From: Metellina segmentata
Lineage: Eukaryota > Arthropoda > Arachnida > Araneae > Tetragnathidae
Length of the DNA: 64,000 nucleotides
Assembly: GCA_947359465.1 (NCBI GenBank)
Contig: OX375872.1
Coordinates: forward strand, 136,915,432-136,979,431
Reading direction: 5' to 3'
Made by a program: the position numbers and the translations under genes. Shown one piece after another: positions 53,702-64,000 of this stretch (within the stretch, counting starts at the first letter, position 1; each line of letters begins with the position of its first letter). A model generated the notes under the pieces. The model saw nothing but the letters and a program-made list of their open reading frames with translations, searched no databases and had not been told where the DNA came from.

Positions 53702-53929
53702 GCTTGTAAAACTTAAAGAATACCATTTTTCAGGGTTCAACTTCAAAATTAAATGATACTGCCTGCTACCACAGAAACTCAATATCCACTTTATTCTTAA
53801 TATACATACATATAATACTGAGACCGTACGCGTTTGGAAGGGCAGATCCCCCACCACATTTTTCGACCAATCCGAGCGCGCTGCGATGGATAGTCGTGCC
53901 ACAATAAAATCATGCGCATTACTTTCATA

Positions 53930-54490
53930 ATGCACCATGTAGTTGGTATAAAGCATAACATCAGTGCTTTAGACAGTCGAGCTGGTCTCCTGGCACTTAA
54001 GACCACCACGAGGCTTTGTCCACTGGCACTAGGAATACAACTCTTATTACACAAGGAAATTTGCTTAGGATGGATTAAAGCTTATGCTGGTCACGACGGA
54101 AACGGAGCAGCAGATAAGCAAAAGAGGCAACAAAAATGGAATACATAGATGAAGGAATGAAATGGCCCAAGAGCCATTATAGAAAGGAAACCACTAGCTG
54201 GCTACTTGATGCGTGGCAGAATGAATGGGACGAAGAGGAAACAGGCAGGATGTGTTACCAAAAGTGTCACTAAAATCTTCAAGTTGGACCAGTGAAGAGA
54301 CTCTTCTTCACAGGGCACGGCCCATTCCCATCCTATCTTTAAGAAAATCAAGTCCGAAAACTGCCCCTGTGGTTAAATTAGTACACCTCCACATTACATC
54401 ACAGTTTGCCCCCCCTAGTCTCATGGCATTTGAGAACACCTGCCAACCACCTTAAAATTGCATGGCCCAGGAACAATACATGCAACAAGG
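53930..54490 (+). pseudogene. LINE RNase H and C-terminal relic
   Basis: Plus strand: NISALDSRAGLLALKTTTRL (53968-54030), then ICLGWIKAYAGHDGNGAADK (54060-54120), the RNase H WIKAHxGxxGNexAD motif of I/Jockey-type LINEs, then SHYRKETTSWLLDAWQNEWD (54170-54225). A stop at 54146 and frame changes break it. It could be the 3' part of the element whose RT lies at 51.7-52.2 kb, but sequence between them is unrelated. Confidence 0.75.
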
Positions 54491-56722
54491 GCTCGAGGGT
54501 TAAAATTATCAACATGGTGAGATTCATTGAAAATCATCAGGAATTGATTATCTAAGAGACTAAGCAAACGAACTTCTTTTTCTCACCTTGCATGATGTAT
54601 ATATATATATTTATAATGTAACCTAGTATAATGATTTGATGTAAATATTGTATGGATGTATATATGTAATGTGCTCCGACATTCTGGGTACTGGAAGACC
54701 TAGATGAGTAGAGCATACACCTTTGGTGGCATACTCTACTCATCCAACCACTTATTTAAACTGGTAGTGTCTCACGACACTAGGCACAGAAGTGTGTGTA
54801 CAGACTCGTCGCGAGGTGGCGTTGCAAACAGTGACATATCGCCAACAAGAAAGTGTGGCCAAGCTTTAAGAGTTCATAGTTGAAAATAAAGTGTGCAGTC
54901 CACGAGTCTTTCCTAAGCTTACAAGAACAGTGTGTTGGTGTGTTAGTCAGTTATCCTTCCATCTCAAGGCACCCAGTTCAGACTATTTTTCAATTTGCTT
55001 CTGTTCTTATTATCGTTTTGTTTACTCATTACTTTAGAAACTAAGTAATGAATTTAAAATTATTTACGACACACCTTTTGTATAATTTTCCCCACACTCA
55101 CTGTAAAGAACACAGAAAACCTTATTGTAACTAAGTTTTGCATGCCAGATTGATTTCAAGAAATATTTTTTTGATTAATTTTTTTTTTTTAAACGGGTAC
55201 CCAAAAAAGTGATTCAAATTCAAAAATCATTACATAATAGTTTTAAATGTAATTTAGATTCCTTGGAGTGAATTCACATACAAAACGAAAATAAATATTT
55301 ACTATTATCTCCTTAATTGTTTCTTTAGCTTCAACTCCTCATATGTTGATCAAGTTCGTTTCCAAACACAAATAGCATTCCAAAAATGAAGTCTTTCATT
55401 GTATGAAAGTAAATTTATGAAACTTTAAATGCTCAACATTAATAATTATATTCTAAAACTAGGTCAAAAGCAAAAATTATTTGTAAAAAATTTTGAGTCA
55501 ATCGTTTTGCATCATGAGAAACAGATCAACTTAAAACATTCATTTTCTAGAAATGTAAGATAATGTATCCACAATCATGAAAATTCACGATTCCCACACC
55601 TTTGTCTAAGAAAAAAAATTCAAGGACTTTTCAAAACCAAAATAAATTTTTTATAACTACCTAAAACAAGGCATATGCAAAATTTATCAATTAAAAAAAT
55701 ATTTTTAAAAACACCAATATTGGTTATAATTTAGATTTTCTCTTATCACAGAACCAGTTAGTTTTTTTTTGCTAAGCGGGCTTCTTGTTTCAATGCTGAC
55801 TATCAGGCTACTTGCACACATATTGATGTCGTTCATGCATTAAATATTGTACGATAAATTCTTTGGTGGCACGAAGAGCATGCACATTTTTAAATCTACT
55901 CTTGTCCACTGACACAACAGACGGCTGTCGTGGTCTAATTTATTCGAGAAACGAAAATTCAAAAGTTTTGACTGGCGTTACGGCTTTATTTTCTTGTCCA
56001 AGAGTTTCTATCTTTGCAATCATTAAAGACAGAAAATTTTTATGTTTTTGAAATCTGCGGAAAATTTATGGTATTTCAAATTTCATGCAAAGCCCGCATT
56101 CTGTCATGAGCACGCCGTGCTGGCCTGCTAATGATATACATATCCTTCCCATTTCTAGTCTAAAATTAGAATTTCACCGCGCTAAGTCACATGCTTTAAG
56201 AAACTAACTAGTTTTACGAAAACTGATAGTTCAGTTTTCATTCTTGTACATACGCCGTCAACTGTACAAATTTTTAATGATAGTGTAAAAGTATGGTGAC
56301 CCCCTTCAAAAATCTTAATATTTTCTTTGCATTTCTGCATTAATCCAGAGACAACTTTAAAAAATGTTCTAAGAGGCAGACTTTTTTTCATGTCTGTGTA
56401 GTTTATGGTCGGGACATGTTTTAACACAAGACGAAATTACACAATTTTGTGAAACAAACACAATTATGTGAAATTACAAAAAAATAAAGTACTTTCAAGG
56501 ACTTTTTACTAAGTTTCGTAATTTTCAAAAGCCCCTAGTTTGGAAAAAAAATTCAAGGACCGTGGGAACCCTGAAATTTTCTGATATATAAAGCAGATAA
56601 AAAATATTTTGCTTGCAAAAAATAACTATTAAAGTATTTCAAAATGTAAACAAAAGAAACATGAATAAATGTGGATGTATTTTTTTTCTGAATAATGATA
56701 CACAATATGAAAAAAGTATGTA
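54491..56722. other. intergenic, one possible solo-LTR-like stretch
   Basis: 54660-54970 is less AT-rich, with 'gtgtctcacgacactaggca', an aataaag near 54888 and 'gtgcagtccacgagtctttc', which resembles the R-U5 part of an LTR, but I find no partner or TSD. The rest is AT-rich with no recognised gene (frames at 55863-56051 and 56182-56427 lack domains). Confidence 0.35.
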
Positions 56723-56728
56723 TTTATT
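56723..56728 (-). terminator. candidate polyadenylation signal of the ArfGAP gene
   Basis: AATAAA on the minus strand about 230 bp after the stop codon at 56960-56962. Confidence 0.4.
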
Positions 56729-56959
56729 GAACCTATACAAATAATTCTTATAGTTTAAATTTAAGGTCTAATATTTTAGAAGTCAGATAAAAAAACAAGT
56801 GATATTTTGTAGACCATCTTCAGGGATGCATGATGAAAAATGAGAAATTTCTGAGGTTCATTCACTTTTTATATAACTGCTCACAAGATAAAATATTGAA
56901 TGTCCGTATGCCTATGCTATAAGAATGTTTAGACAACTTTAAATACTTCCTGAACACAA

Positions 56960-57136
56960 TTATTGCCATAAATTATTCGAAAGGTTTTGATTTTGACTAT
57001 TTGGAGGAGTAGGCCATATAACTCCACTGGGTTGATTTGAACCTATTACTAAATTTCCTGAATTTACAGGTCCTGTACTGCCACCCACATTCCAAGGTTG
57101 TCCAGAAATTTGCATATTTGACACTTGTTGTGTAAC
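56960..57136 (-). CDS. SMAP-family ArfGAP, last exon
   Basis: Acceptor ttttttag at 57137-57138, phase 0. Encodes 58 residues: VTQQVSNMQISGQPWNVGGS ... QNLSNNLWQ and TAA (56960-56962). TQQ at the start and a short LWQ end resemble the SMAP1/2 C-terminus (LTQMTQQ..., ...LSPQMWK). Confidence 0.8.
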   Translation of the reverse strand, partial: VTQQVSNMQISGQPWNVGGSTGPVNSGNLVIGSNQPSGVIWPTPPNSQNQNLSNNLWQ

Positions 57137-57974
57137 CTAAAAAAAAATTGAAAATTCATAAAAATTATTTAATGTTTTAAAAATAATAACATATGAATGC
57201 TTTATAATTAATACAATCAATCAGTAAATTGAGAGGGAAAAGTCAGAAAATTGTTTAACAAAATACCAAAATAATATGGTTGTGTGATTATTCATGCTAA
57301 GAATTATTCTTAGCATGAATAATTACACAAGGTCAGGATAGAATCAATTTTGAAGACAGACTTGAATTTTAAGTGAATTGTTTATAAAACAGGTCTAACT
57401 TAAAACTAACTTCAATCAATTTTAAAGACAAATTATAATTTTATTGGAATAGTTTTCCCCACAACATACAATTCAACTGACCATTTCAATGTATAAGCAA
57501 TATAATATATTTTACTTGCAATATTAATGCATTCATTATATGGATGAAAACAATATCCCACAAAATGTAAAATAGAGTGCTCTTAATAAACTTAAAAATA
57601 GCTGAAATGATATAAAATGAATCTTGACAATAAATTATTTGGAGGTAGCAAAATAAATGGAAATGAATGACTGCATATAAAAAATGGTTTAAATGAAAAG
57701 AATGATTTATTAATTTTTTAGAAGCAGTAGCAAAGTCAAAGACAAGAACAGGTTTCATGCTACACAGTGGAATTATAATCATTAAAAGCACAAGAAAAGG
57801 TGTCAAAGCTCATTGCATAAAATATTCCAAAATTCACCTTTTGCTTATTAACTTAAACTGTTATGAAAAGAATGCATAGGTAGAGCATAGAGCATATTAA
57901 TCAAGAAAAAATAGCAATAAGACCTGCCCTAAATAATAAAGATGCTCATGCACTTTATAGGAAAAATTCCAAAC
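57137..57974 (-). other. ArfGAP intron with a 23-bp-arm palindrome
   Basis: Donor gtttgg at 57974, acceptor at 57137. Contains the palindrome at 57282-57328 and otherwise AT-rich sequence. Confidence 0.7.
57282..57328. repeat. palindrome, 23-bp arms (one mismatch), 1-bp spacer
   Basis: gtgtgattattcatgctaag... (57282-57304), t, and its complement (57306-57328). The inner 18 bp of each arm are perfect. Confidence 0.95.
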
Positions 57975-58124
57975 CTGGCCTAAATTATGAGCAATTAATA
58001 AAGAGTCATCCCCAACACCAGAGTTTAACCCAATCCATGCACTAGGCTGTTGTCTTGAATCTTGCCTTACAGGAGATGAACCAAAAGCAAATGGATTGTA
58101 CACAGCAGTTATGTTAGATCCAGG
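57975..58124 (-). CDS. SMAP-family ArfGAP, exon before last
   Basis: Acceptor ttgtag at 58125-58127; ends CAG|gtttgg. Fifty codons in phase 0: PGSNITAVYNPFAFGSSPVR ... PSAWIGLNSGVGDDSLLIAH NLGQ. The donor is weaker than consensus (gtttgg rather than gtaagt), but the joined frame is open into the last exon. Confidence 0.78.
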
Positions 58125-59536
58125 CTACAACACATAAGAGGGGTTAAATTTCTAGCTCTTTGCTTCAGAAGAAAAGACACTAAGGATCAGAATGAATACT
58201 AACATTTACATAACCTGAAACTATTTTTGAATAAGCATGGGAGTAAATTACTATGAAATTTTAATTACAATGTTACCACAAATTTTCAATCCACTTCAAA
58301 CTTTAGTTGTTTCAAACATTAGCATTTAAGGGTGAATAATGGTGTTATTAAGAAATTGTAGCTTCATCATAACATTCTTTTATAGACCACAAAGTAACGG
58401 AAACCTATCGTTCTTTTTATTAGAAAGTTTATAATGTAGATACTACATTAGAAAATTAATATTTTTAATTACTTTACTATAAAACGTAAAATAAAAATGT
58501 ACGTAAAAATCCTTATTCCTTTTAATCTCAATTTATAACTTTGATGTTCCATTTTAAATAAAAAACAATACGCATGAAGTATTAATTGTGATTCAGAGAA
58601 AAATGAAAATGTAGATATTTGCCTTTTGTAGCATCCAATGAGCAATATGTTTGATTAGTCGTAATTGTAAACAAGTAAAAATTTTTTTAATTGAACAGTA
58701 AATCTTGGTAAATAAAATATAAACAATCAAGTATAAGCAAGTCAAAGGTAGCTTTAAAAAACATGTCATAGCCTTCCAGTTTTCAGCCAACTCCACTGAA
58801 GAAATAAAAAGGATTGAACTTGCACAGAAAAAGACAGAAGCAAGAAAAACAATTTTTAGCTACATAAACCATTAAATTCTCATTATTAGTTTTACTAATG
58901 TTTTCAATATTCCTGTAATCACTTATAAACTGTAAGCACTAAGGACATTCTATCAATGTTGACAAGATAGTAAATTAATGGACTTCTATGAAACTCAACA
59001 TTCATGATATTCTATGAAGTGATCAAAATAAATATTTTACAAGAGGTGTATATGAATAAAAATACAAAATTATAACTTTTCATACAGGCCTTCTATCAAA
59101 TATTTTCTACAAGAAAATTGATTTTCTGTGTCTAAACATTTTTACAAAACACCCTTAACTTGATTTTTTTTTACATGAAATATTAAAAATTGAATTTAAT
59201 GCCTTTTGTCACCTTACTTTCTTTTTTAGTAAACTAGTGAAATTAAGGTTCGCAAAATTTCAAACCATATTAAAATTCTTTAAAGATTCCATATAAAAAT
59301 TATATACAAATAACTGTTTGGGGAAGTCGCAATTCAAAATGAAAATTCAATTTTTAAATAACAATGAATTCTGTTTTCAATCAACGAAATTTAAACTGGG
59401 AAACATGCTACAAATTTTATGACAGAGTTCAAAACTCCATAGTGAACAGTTTATGCAAAAGAATATGCCCATGGTTTTCCATCTTTTTGTGTTCAGTAAA
59501 ATTAACTTGAGTTGTTACTTTTTGTCAAGTATAATA

Positions 59537-60693
59537 CACTGATGTGGAAAAAGTCATGCGGATAGCAATATGCAAATATACAGATGGTAGTAGCATCATC
59601 ATGCAAGAAATGCATAAATGGGCAGTGCATTGTCAGGGCTTTCATTTGTACTCAAGTGATTCATGTGAAGTTTTCTGATGTGATTATGGCAGCAGGACAA
59701 GAATTAACAGAATTTGAATGTGGAATGCTAGTTGGAGCTAGATGCATTCCATTCCGGAAATTATAAGGGAAATCCAACATTCCTCGATCCAGTGACAAGA
59801 GTGTGCTGAGAAAATATAATTTAAGGCATTACCTCCCACCATGGACACCGCAGTGGCTGACCACATCTACTTAATGACCAAGACCAGCAACGTGTGAAGA
59901 ATTTAGTCAATGTTAACAAATAAGCAACACTACGTCAAATAAAAGCAACAATCAACTAGGGATGTACGACAGACATGTTCGTGAGGACAGTGCAGTGAAA
60001 TGTGGCATTGATTTGATATGGCAGTAGAAGACAGACTCAAGTGCCCTTATAAACAACATGCCATATGCTGCTGCAGCAGCAGCAGCTCTGCTGGGCTCGT
60101 GACCATATCGGTTGGACCCTTGATGACTAGAAAAACATTGCTTGGTCAAATGAGCCACGATTCCTGTTGTAAAGAGCTAATGGGAGGGTTCGAGTGTGGT
60201 GCAGACCCCATGGACCCAAGTTGTCAACAAGACACTGTGCAAGCTGGTGGTGGCTCCATAATGGTATGGGCTGATTTTACATGGCATGGACTGGATTCTC
60301 TGGTCAAACTGAACCAATTATTGACTGAAAATGGTTATGTTAACTATTTGTAGACCTTTGCAGCCATTCATGGACTTCATGCACCCAAACAACGATTGGA
60401 TTTTCCTGGATGACAATGCGCCATGTCACTGGGCCAAAATTGTTCATAATTGGTTTGAGGAACATTCTGGACAATTCCAGCAAATGATTTGGACACTTAG
60501 ATTGCCATACATAAATCCCATCAAACATATATGGGACATGATTGAAAGGTCAGTAGATGCACCATGGCTGAATATTTCTTCAAGGGATTTCCGACTCCTT
60601 GTTGAGTCAATGGCACAGAGTTGCTACACTTCGCCAGGCAAAAGGAGGCCCCACACGATATTAGGAGGTATCCCATGACTTTTGGCACCAGTA
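59537..60693 (+). mobile_element. Tc1-type transposon relic #2
   Basis: Termini CACTGATGTGGAAAAAGTCATG (about 59537) and, on minus from 60693, TACTGGTGCCAAAAGTCATG, flanked by TA (59535-59536; 60694-60695). Transposase pieces: IMAAGQELTEFECGMLVGAR (59685-59745), VQAGGGSIMVWADFTWHGL (60240-60296), PFMDFMHPNNDWIFLDDNAP (60363-60420, second Asp), PYINPIKHIWDMIERSV (60507-60555). The catalytic Glu of NPIE is Lys here. Many breaks; inactive. Confidence 0.88.
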
Positions 60694-60859
60694 TATATCA
60701 GCAAATAGTTCCTACAGAAAGTTTAATCATATTTTGATTAATTATGATAGGAGAGTACACTACTGTGTTAGTGAAAATTGTAACACTATGACTGAATCAT
60801 CAGAAATAAATGAAATGTATTCCACATATCACTTATAGTGGTTTAAATAATTAAATATA

Positions 60860-61984
60860 CAGAGCAATAAAAAAATAATGCCAAAAATCAATATTTTGTG
60901 CAGCTGGAACACGCAGCGACAAGAACCTGTACATGTGGCATCAAATCATAGATTCTGAATGTCATGCTGAAGAATGGCATCATATAAAGGCCATCTAGAA
61001 TGTCAAAGTTCAGCTGTACGCCATGTCCGAAGATCGAATCGACGACCAATGTAATGCCATACATGCTCAATTGGCGACATAACCTGGGAACGTTCAGACC
61101 ATGGAAGAACCGGAACCTGTCGTGCACTGAAGAAGGCTTGTACATTCTGAGAAACATGTAGATGGACATTGTCTTGCTGCTCCGGAAATGCGTTGCAAGA
61201 GGGGTAGGATCTAGAGCTCCACAACTTCCTGTAGCTTTCACTGTTCAGGGTCTCCACAATTCGGAGTAAGCAGGATATCTAATAAAGCCAGTATAATGCT
61301 GAACAAGACTCTGTAAGAAAGCATTTACCTCTGTAGTGCCTGATGAGTACACGTCCAGTGTTATAGACCAGATTGCAGCGGGACTCATCTAAGACGACTT
61401 GTTGCCAATCACTAGTGTTGGTGAGCCCATTGTAGCTGGAGGCTCATGGCACAGCAGACATCAATGAACTTTGGGGCAGACAATGACATACCTGTAGACA
61501 TGCTCTAATGTTGTGCCAACACACAAAGAGGACGCTGTATGATCTGTCATACCATGCAGATGCGGTGTCTGCCATCCCGTGGTGACGTCATATATTGCGT
61601 GGCCTAACACTAGGGTTTTGACATGTCCGGTTGTCCATCTGTTCCACACAATGTTGTGACATTACACCCAGTATGAGTGGCGATTTCTTGATACGAAAGT
61701 CTACCCTCAGATTCCGATCATGCGTCCCATTACAACTCGGTTACTTACTTGTATGGTGAGGCATATTGACTTTTATAATCAATCCTTTACAGCAGTCAAG
61801 CGACAAAACACACATTTCAACGCATCTTTATAGTGCTTTCTATACAAGGCTCACTTGGAAGTTTAGAGGGTATTTCAAGGCCCACACATGCGTGATCTCT
61901 TTGTAATTATAATCATTTGCATATCCTAACCTGTTTTGCGTTTCCTGCAAGTTTCATTTAATTTGCATGATTCTTTCATGGTGT
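60860..61984 (-). mobile_element. Tc1-type transposon relic #3
   Basis: Minus strand: VHLHVSQNVQAFFSARQVPV then LPWSERSQVMSPIEHVWHYI GRR (61003-61160), the end of a Tc1-type catalytic domain; further pieces include WNRWTTGHVKTLVLGHAIYD (61580-61645). Termini are weakly paired (cagagcaataaaaaaataat at left; aacaccatgaaagaatcatg on minus at right), each next to TA. Only about 165 bp separates it from relic #2. Confidence 0.72.
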
Positions 61985-62233
61985 TACAATTAGAAAAATA
62001 CACTACTGTTTGAAAATTCCAAGTTTTTTTTGTAGGTTTGTTCATGTATTTCCTTTTATAATTTCAAACAAATACAGCTTCTGGTAGAAAATTTTATATT
62101 TTTAAATCTATGATTTGAATATTTTTTCTCATTGGAAGTATGTTTCCACAATAAAGGTAAAATGATCATTGTAATATATTCTGAGTAATCGTTACACCAA
62201 AAACATTTAAATTAGAGTAAAAGTATAACTTAC

Positions 62234-62316
62234 AGCATTTATTCCAGGGTTAGGAACAGTTGGATAACCAGTCATAGCTACAGGAGCATAAGCTGGTGGT
62301 GCAACATACATTCCAC
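62234..62316 (-). CDS. SMAP-family ArfGAP, internal exon
   Basis: 83 bp. Acceptor aattag at 62317-62318; donor gtaagt. The first two bases complete a split Gly codon. Residues GMYVAPPAYAPVAMTGYPTV and NPGINA form the Pro/Tyr-rich stretch seen in SMAP tails. Confidence 0.85.
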
Positions 62317-63703
62317 CTAATTCGAAAACAAAACAGCTAAGTTGCATGATTAAAAAAAATTAAATGACTTATTGCATCAGGGGTTTTAAAAGTTACAAAT
62401 TTTACTGTATAGAACTATAATTTTCACCATTTACCTCAAAACCCAAACAAACCATGAAATGCATACATTTTTGAGTTTTTATTATTACTAGCAGTTTTAT
62501 GAACATTGGCAAGTTAGTGTCTAACACATTTTATAGTTCATAGTAGATAAATAGAAAAGGTTTACCAATATGATAAACCTACTATAAGCAATTTCAGAAT
62601 CATAAAATATTACTTTGAGTCTTATTCATTTTCTTCAAATGTTTTTTAATTCCAATAATGATAAAAGAAATGCAGCTCATCTTTGTAGACTTTTCTTAAA
62701 AATCAGGCTTTTTATATTTGCAGTCATTTTTTGCAACTTTAGACAAATATTTAACTTGGAGTGGATTCTAAACCAACAAGAACATCCAAGTACCAACCAG
62801 AGAATACAGCACTAACCACTCAACTACCAGGATGGTGTATATAAATATTAAACAGAATTGCTATAAAAAAGGAAATCATCACAGCAAATCCAAGTAAAGG
62901 TGAAAATTTCCTTTACACTAGTACCAGGTAAAATTATTTAAAAAAAAAAACCCAGCAATATATATACAAGCTCAATCATAGTAAACAACCATGGAAAGAA
63001 ATGTTGAGGTATTTTGAGAGGTTCCATAATGGGGTTATAGAGTTTTCTAATACTTCATGACAATCTTTTTTAAGATTTTTTTTCTCAGTTATGATTGTAT
63101 GTCAGACTTTTTTAGCAAGTTGAACTTTCATGTTCATTTAATGAAATTTAGATCTTACAGAAATAAGAAAAATATTTCAAAATTTCTTTCAATTTTAAAA
63201 CGATTGGTAGGAAAAATAGTGTTGAAAATGACGAATGGCAGCTTATCAAATCCATTGATTGATTTTTTATGGCACAATGGCCAGGTTTGGCCAAGTTAAA
63301 ATCCATTGTAACATGCAAAGCACTGGTTCTAGAGATTAGACTCTTTGTGTATAGGAGGAAGGTAGGTATTTCAATTAATATTGCAGTGGAAAACAAAATA
63401 GTCTATGGGGAAGTCAGGGATCAAACCCGAAGGGAAAGAACTGAGGACAACACCACAAATAATTTTGAATCACGGTCACACCTGAGCTGGCACCCCACTC
63501 TCGAAACTTCCACAACATAAGGACATTTGAGGCCCCAACAGATTTAATGTGTATCAGCCCTCTTTGTACACAAGTCTTTGGTTGGATTCAAACTCGCAAA
63601 TCTTTGATTGTTAATCCGTTACTCTTCCAACAGGGCTACCGCAGTTCCCTTTACCTTTATAAAAAACATAAACTCAAGTATAAAATTGTACTAAAGTTAT
63701 TAC
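62317..63703 (-). other. ArfGAP intron with a SINE-B copy
   Basis: Donor gtaata at 63703, acceptor at 62317. Contains SINE-B 63361-63650. The rest is unrecognised. Confidence 0.75.
63361..63650 (-). mobile_element. SINE-B in ArfGAP intron
   Basis: Minus-strand copy with head 'ggtagccctgttggaagagt', B box 'gagtttgaatcc', core (63513-63560), body 'ggtgccagctcaggtgtgac' and tail 'aatacctacc'. Diverged by about one in six bases from other copies by eye. Confidence 0.75.
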
Positions 63704-64000
63704 CTGGAAAACCATATATAGGTGTAATATGTTGAGTCACTGGAGGTTGAGAAGCATTTGTACCATAAAGAGAAAGTATAGATTCTTTTGTCATTTTACT
63801 GGATTGGTTAGCACTATCAGACTTTTGGTTAAAAAAGTCCATTTCATCAGCAGATATGTTGCTTTTGGAAGGAGTTTCAACTGAAGATACTTGAGGGGTT
63901 GCTGTGATGTTTTCAGGAACAGATTTCACTGGAGCACTTAGAAATGCATCAAAGATGGCATCACCTTCATTGTTTTGCACATCTCCTAAATAATCATACA
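63704..64000 (-). CDS. SMAP-family ArfGAP, exon at window edge (partial)
   Basis: The gene product is the tail of a stromal-membrane-associated protein, a GTPase-activating protein for Arf small GTPases acting in clathrin-linked vesicle traffic. The catalytic ArfGAP zinc-finger domain would be encoded beyond the window. This exon encodes DAIFDAFLSAPVKSVPENIT ... SKMTKESILSLYGTNASQPP and ends in FPG|gtaata (split Gly codon). KESILSLYG is the clearest SMAP signature. The right boundary is open: a tttag|gaga acceptor near 63989 is possible, or the exon runs past 64000. I cannot choose between SMAP1 and SMAP2; arthropods usually have one. Confidence 0.82.

Larger units (their letters stand above)
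58125..62233 (-). other. ArfGAP intron of 4.1 kb with two Tc1-type relics
   Basis: Donor gtaagt at 62233-62228, acceptor at 58125. It contains Tc1-type relics at 59537-60693 and about 60860-61984; the rest is AT-rich, without a recognised gene. Confidence 0.75.

Noticed and set aside
51715..54490. one continuous LINE (RT at 51.7 kb, RNase H at 53.9 kb)
   Set aside because: 1.7 kb of unrelated sequence, including SINEs and a palindrome, lies between; possible but not supported by a shared frame or sequence.
54660..54970. solo LTR
   Set aside because: LTR-like composition and a polyadenylation signal, but no TG...CA ends with flanking TSD and no partner copy in the window.

Overview
The window looks like chelicerate nuclear DNA, most likely from a spider. 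The basis is (i) the last exons of an arthropod hemocyanin with the cysteine layout of chelicerate subunits, (ii) intron-bearing animal genes (POMK and an SMAP-type ArfGAP) in AT-rich sequence with multi-kilobase introns, and (iii) a dense load of tRNA-derived SINEs, Tc1/mariner and hAT transposons, LINE relics and BEL/Gypsy/Copia LTR elements. The exact species cannot be read from the sequence.

Layout. 1-2626: 3' end of a hemocyanin gene (+), the window opening inside its penultimate intron. 5038-9379: protein O-mannose kinase (POMK, minus) in two coding exons, tail-to-tail with hemocyanin, with a probable non-coding first exon near 11.44-11.77 kb. 12-19 kb: SINEs, a decayed LINE (minus) and minisatellites. 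19.4-22.35 kb: a three-layer nest (SINE-C inside a hAT inside SINE-B), each layer marked by a target-site duplication (TSD). 24.6-27.4 kb: a promoter-like block, a degenerate C2H2 zinc-finger ORF, a Copia fragment and a mariner split by a hAT MITE. 31403-48606: one Tc1-type element hit by a BEL retrotransposon (32221-48249), which was itself hit by two Gypsy elements (34652-39641 minus; 42893-47965 plus), the first carrying a SINE. All boundaries carry matching TSDs (TA; CAGGG; AGAAT; ATCC; 16 bp with one mismatch), and LTR divergence falls in the order nesting requires. 48.8-54.5 kb: SINEs stacked in each other and LINE fragments. 56960-64000: the 3' four coding exons of an SMAP-family ArfGAP (minus), with two Tc1-type relics in one intron.

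How it works together. The three host genes are unrelated in function: oxygen transport in haemolymph, ER phosphorylation of O-mannosyl glycans, and Arf GTPase regulation in membrane traffic. Everything between them is mobile DNA. The most novel signal is a set of SINE families with different tRNA-like heads that share one central core; the best-documented structure is the 17-kb transposon-in-transposon stack.
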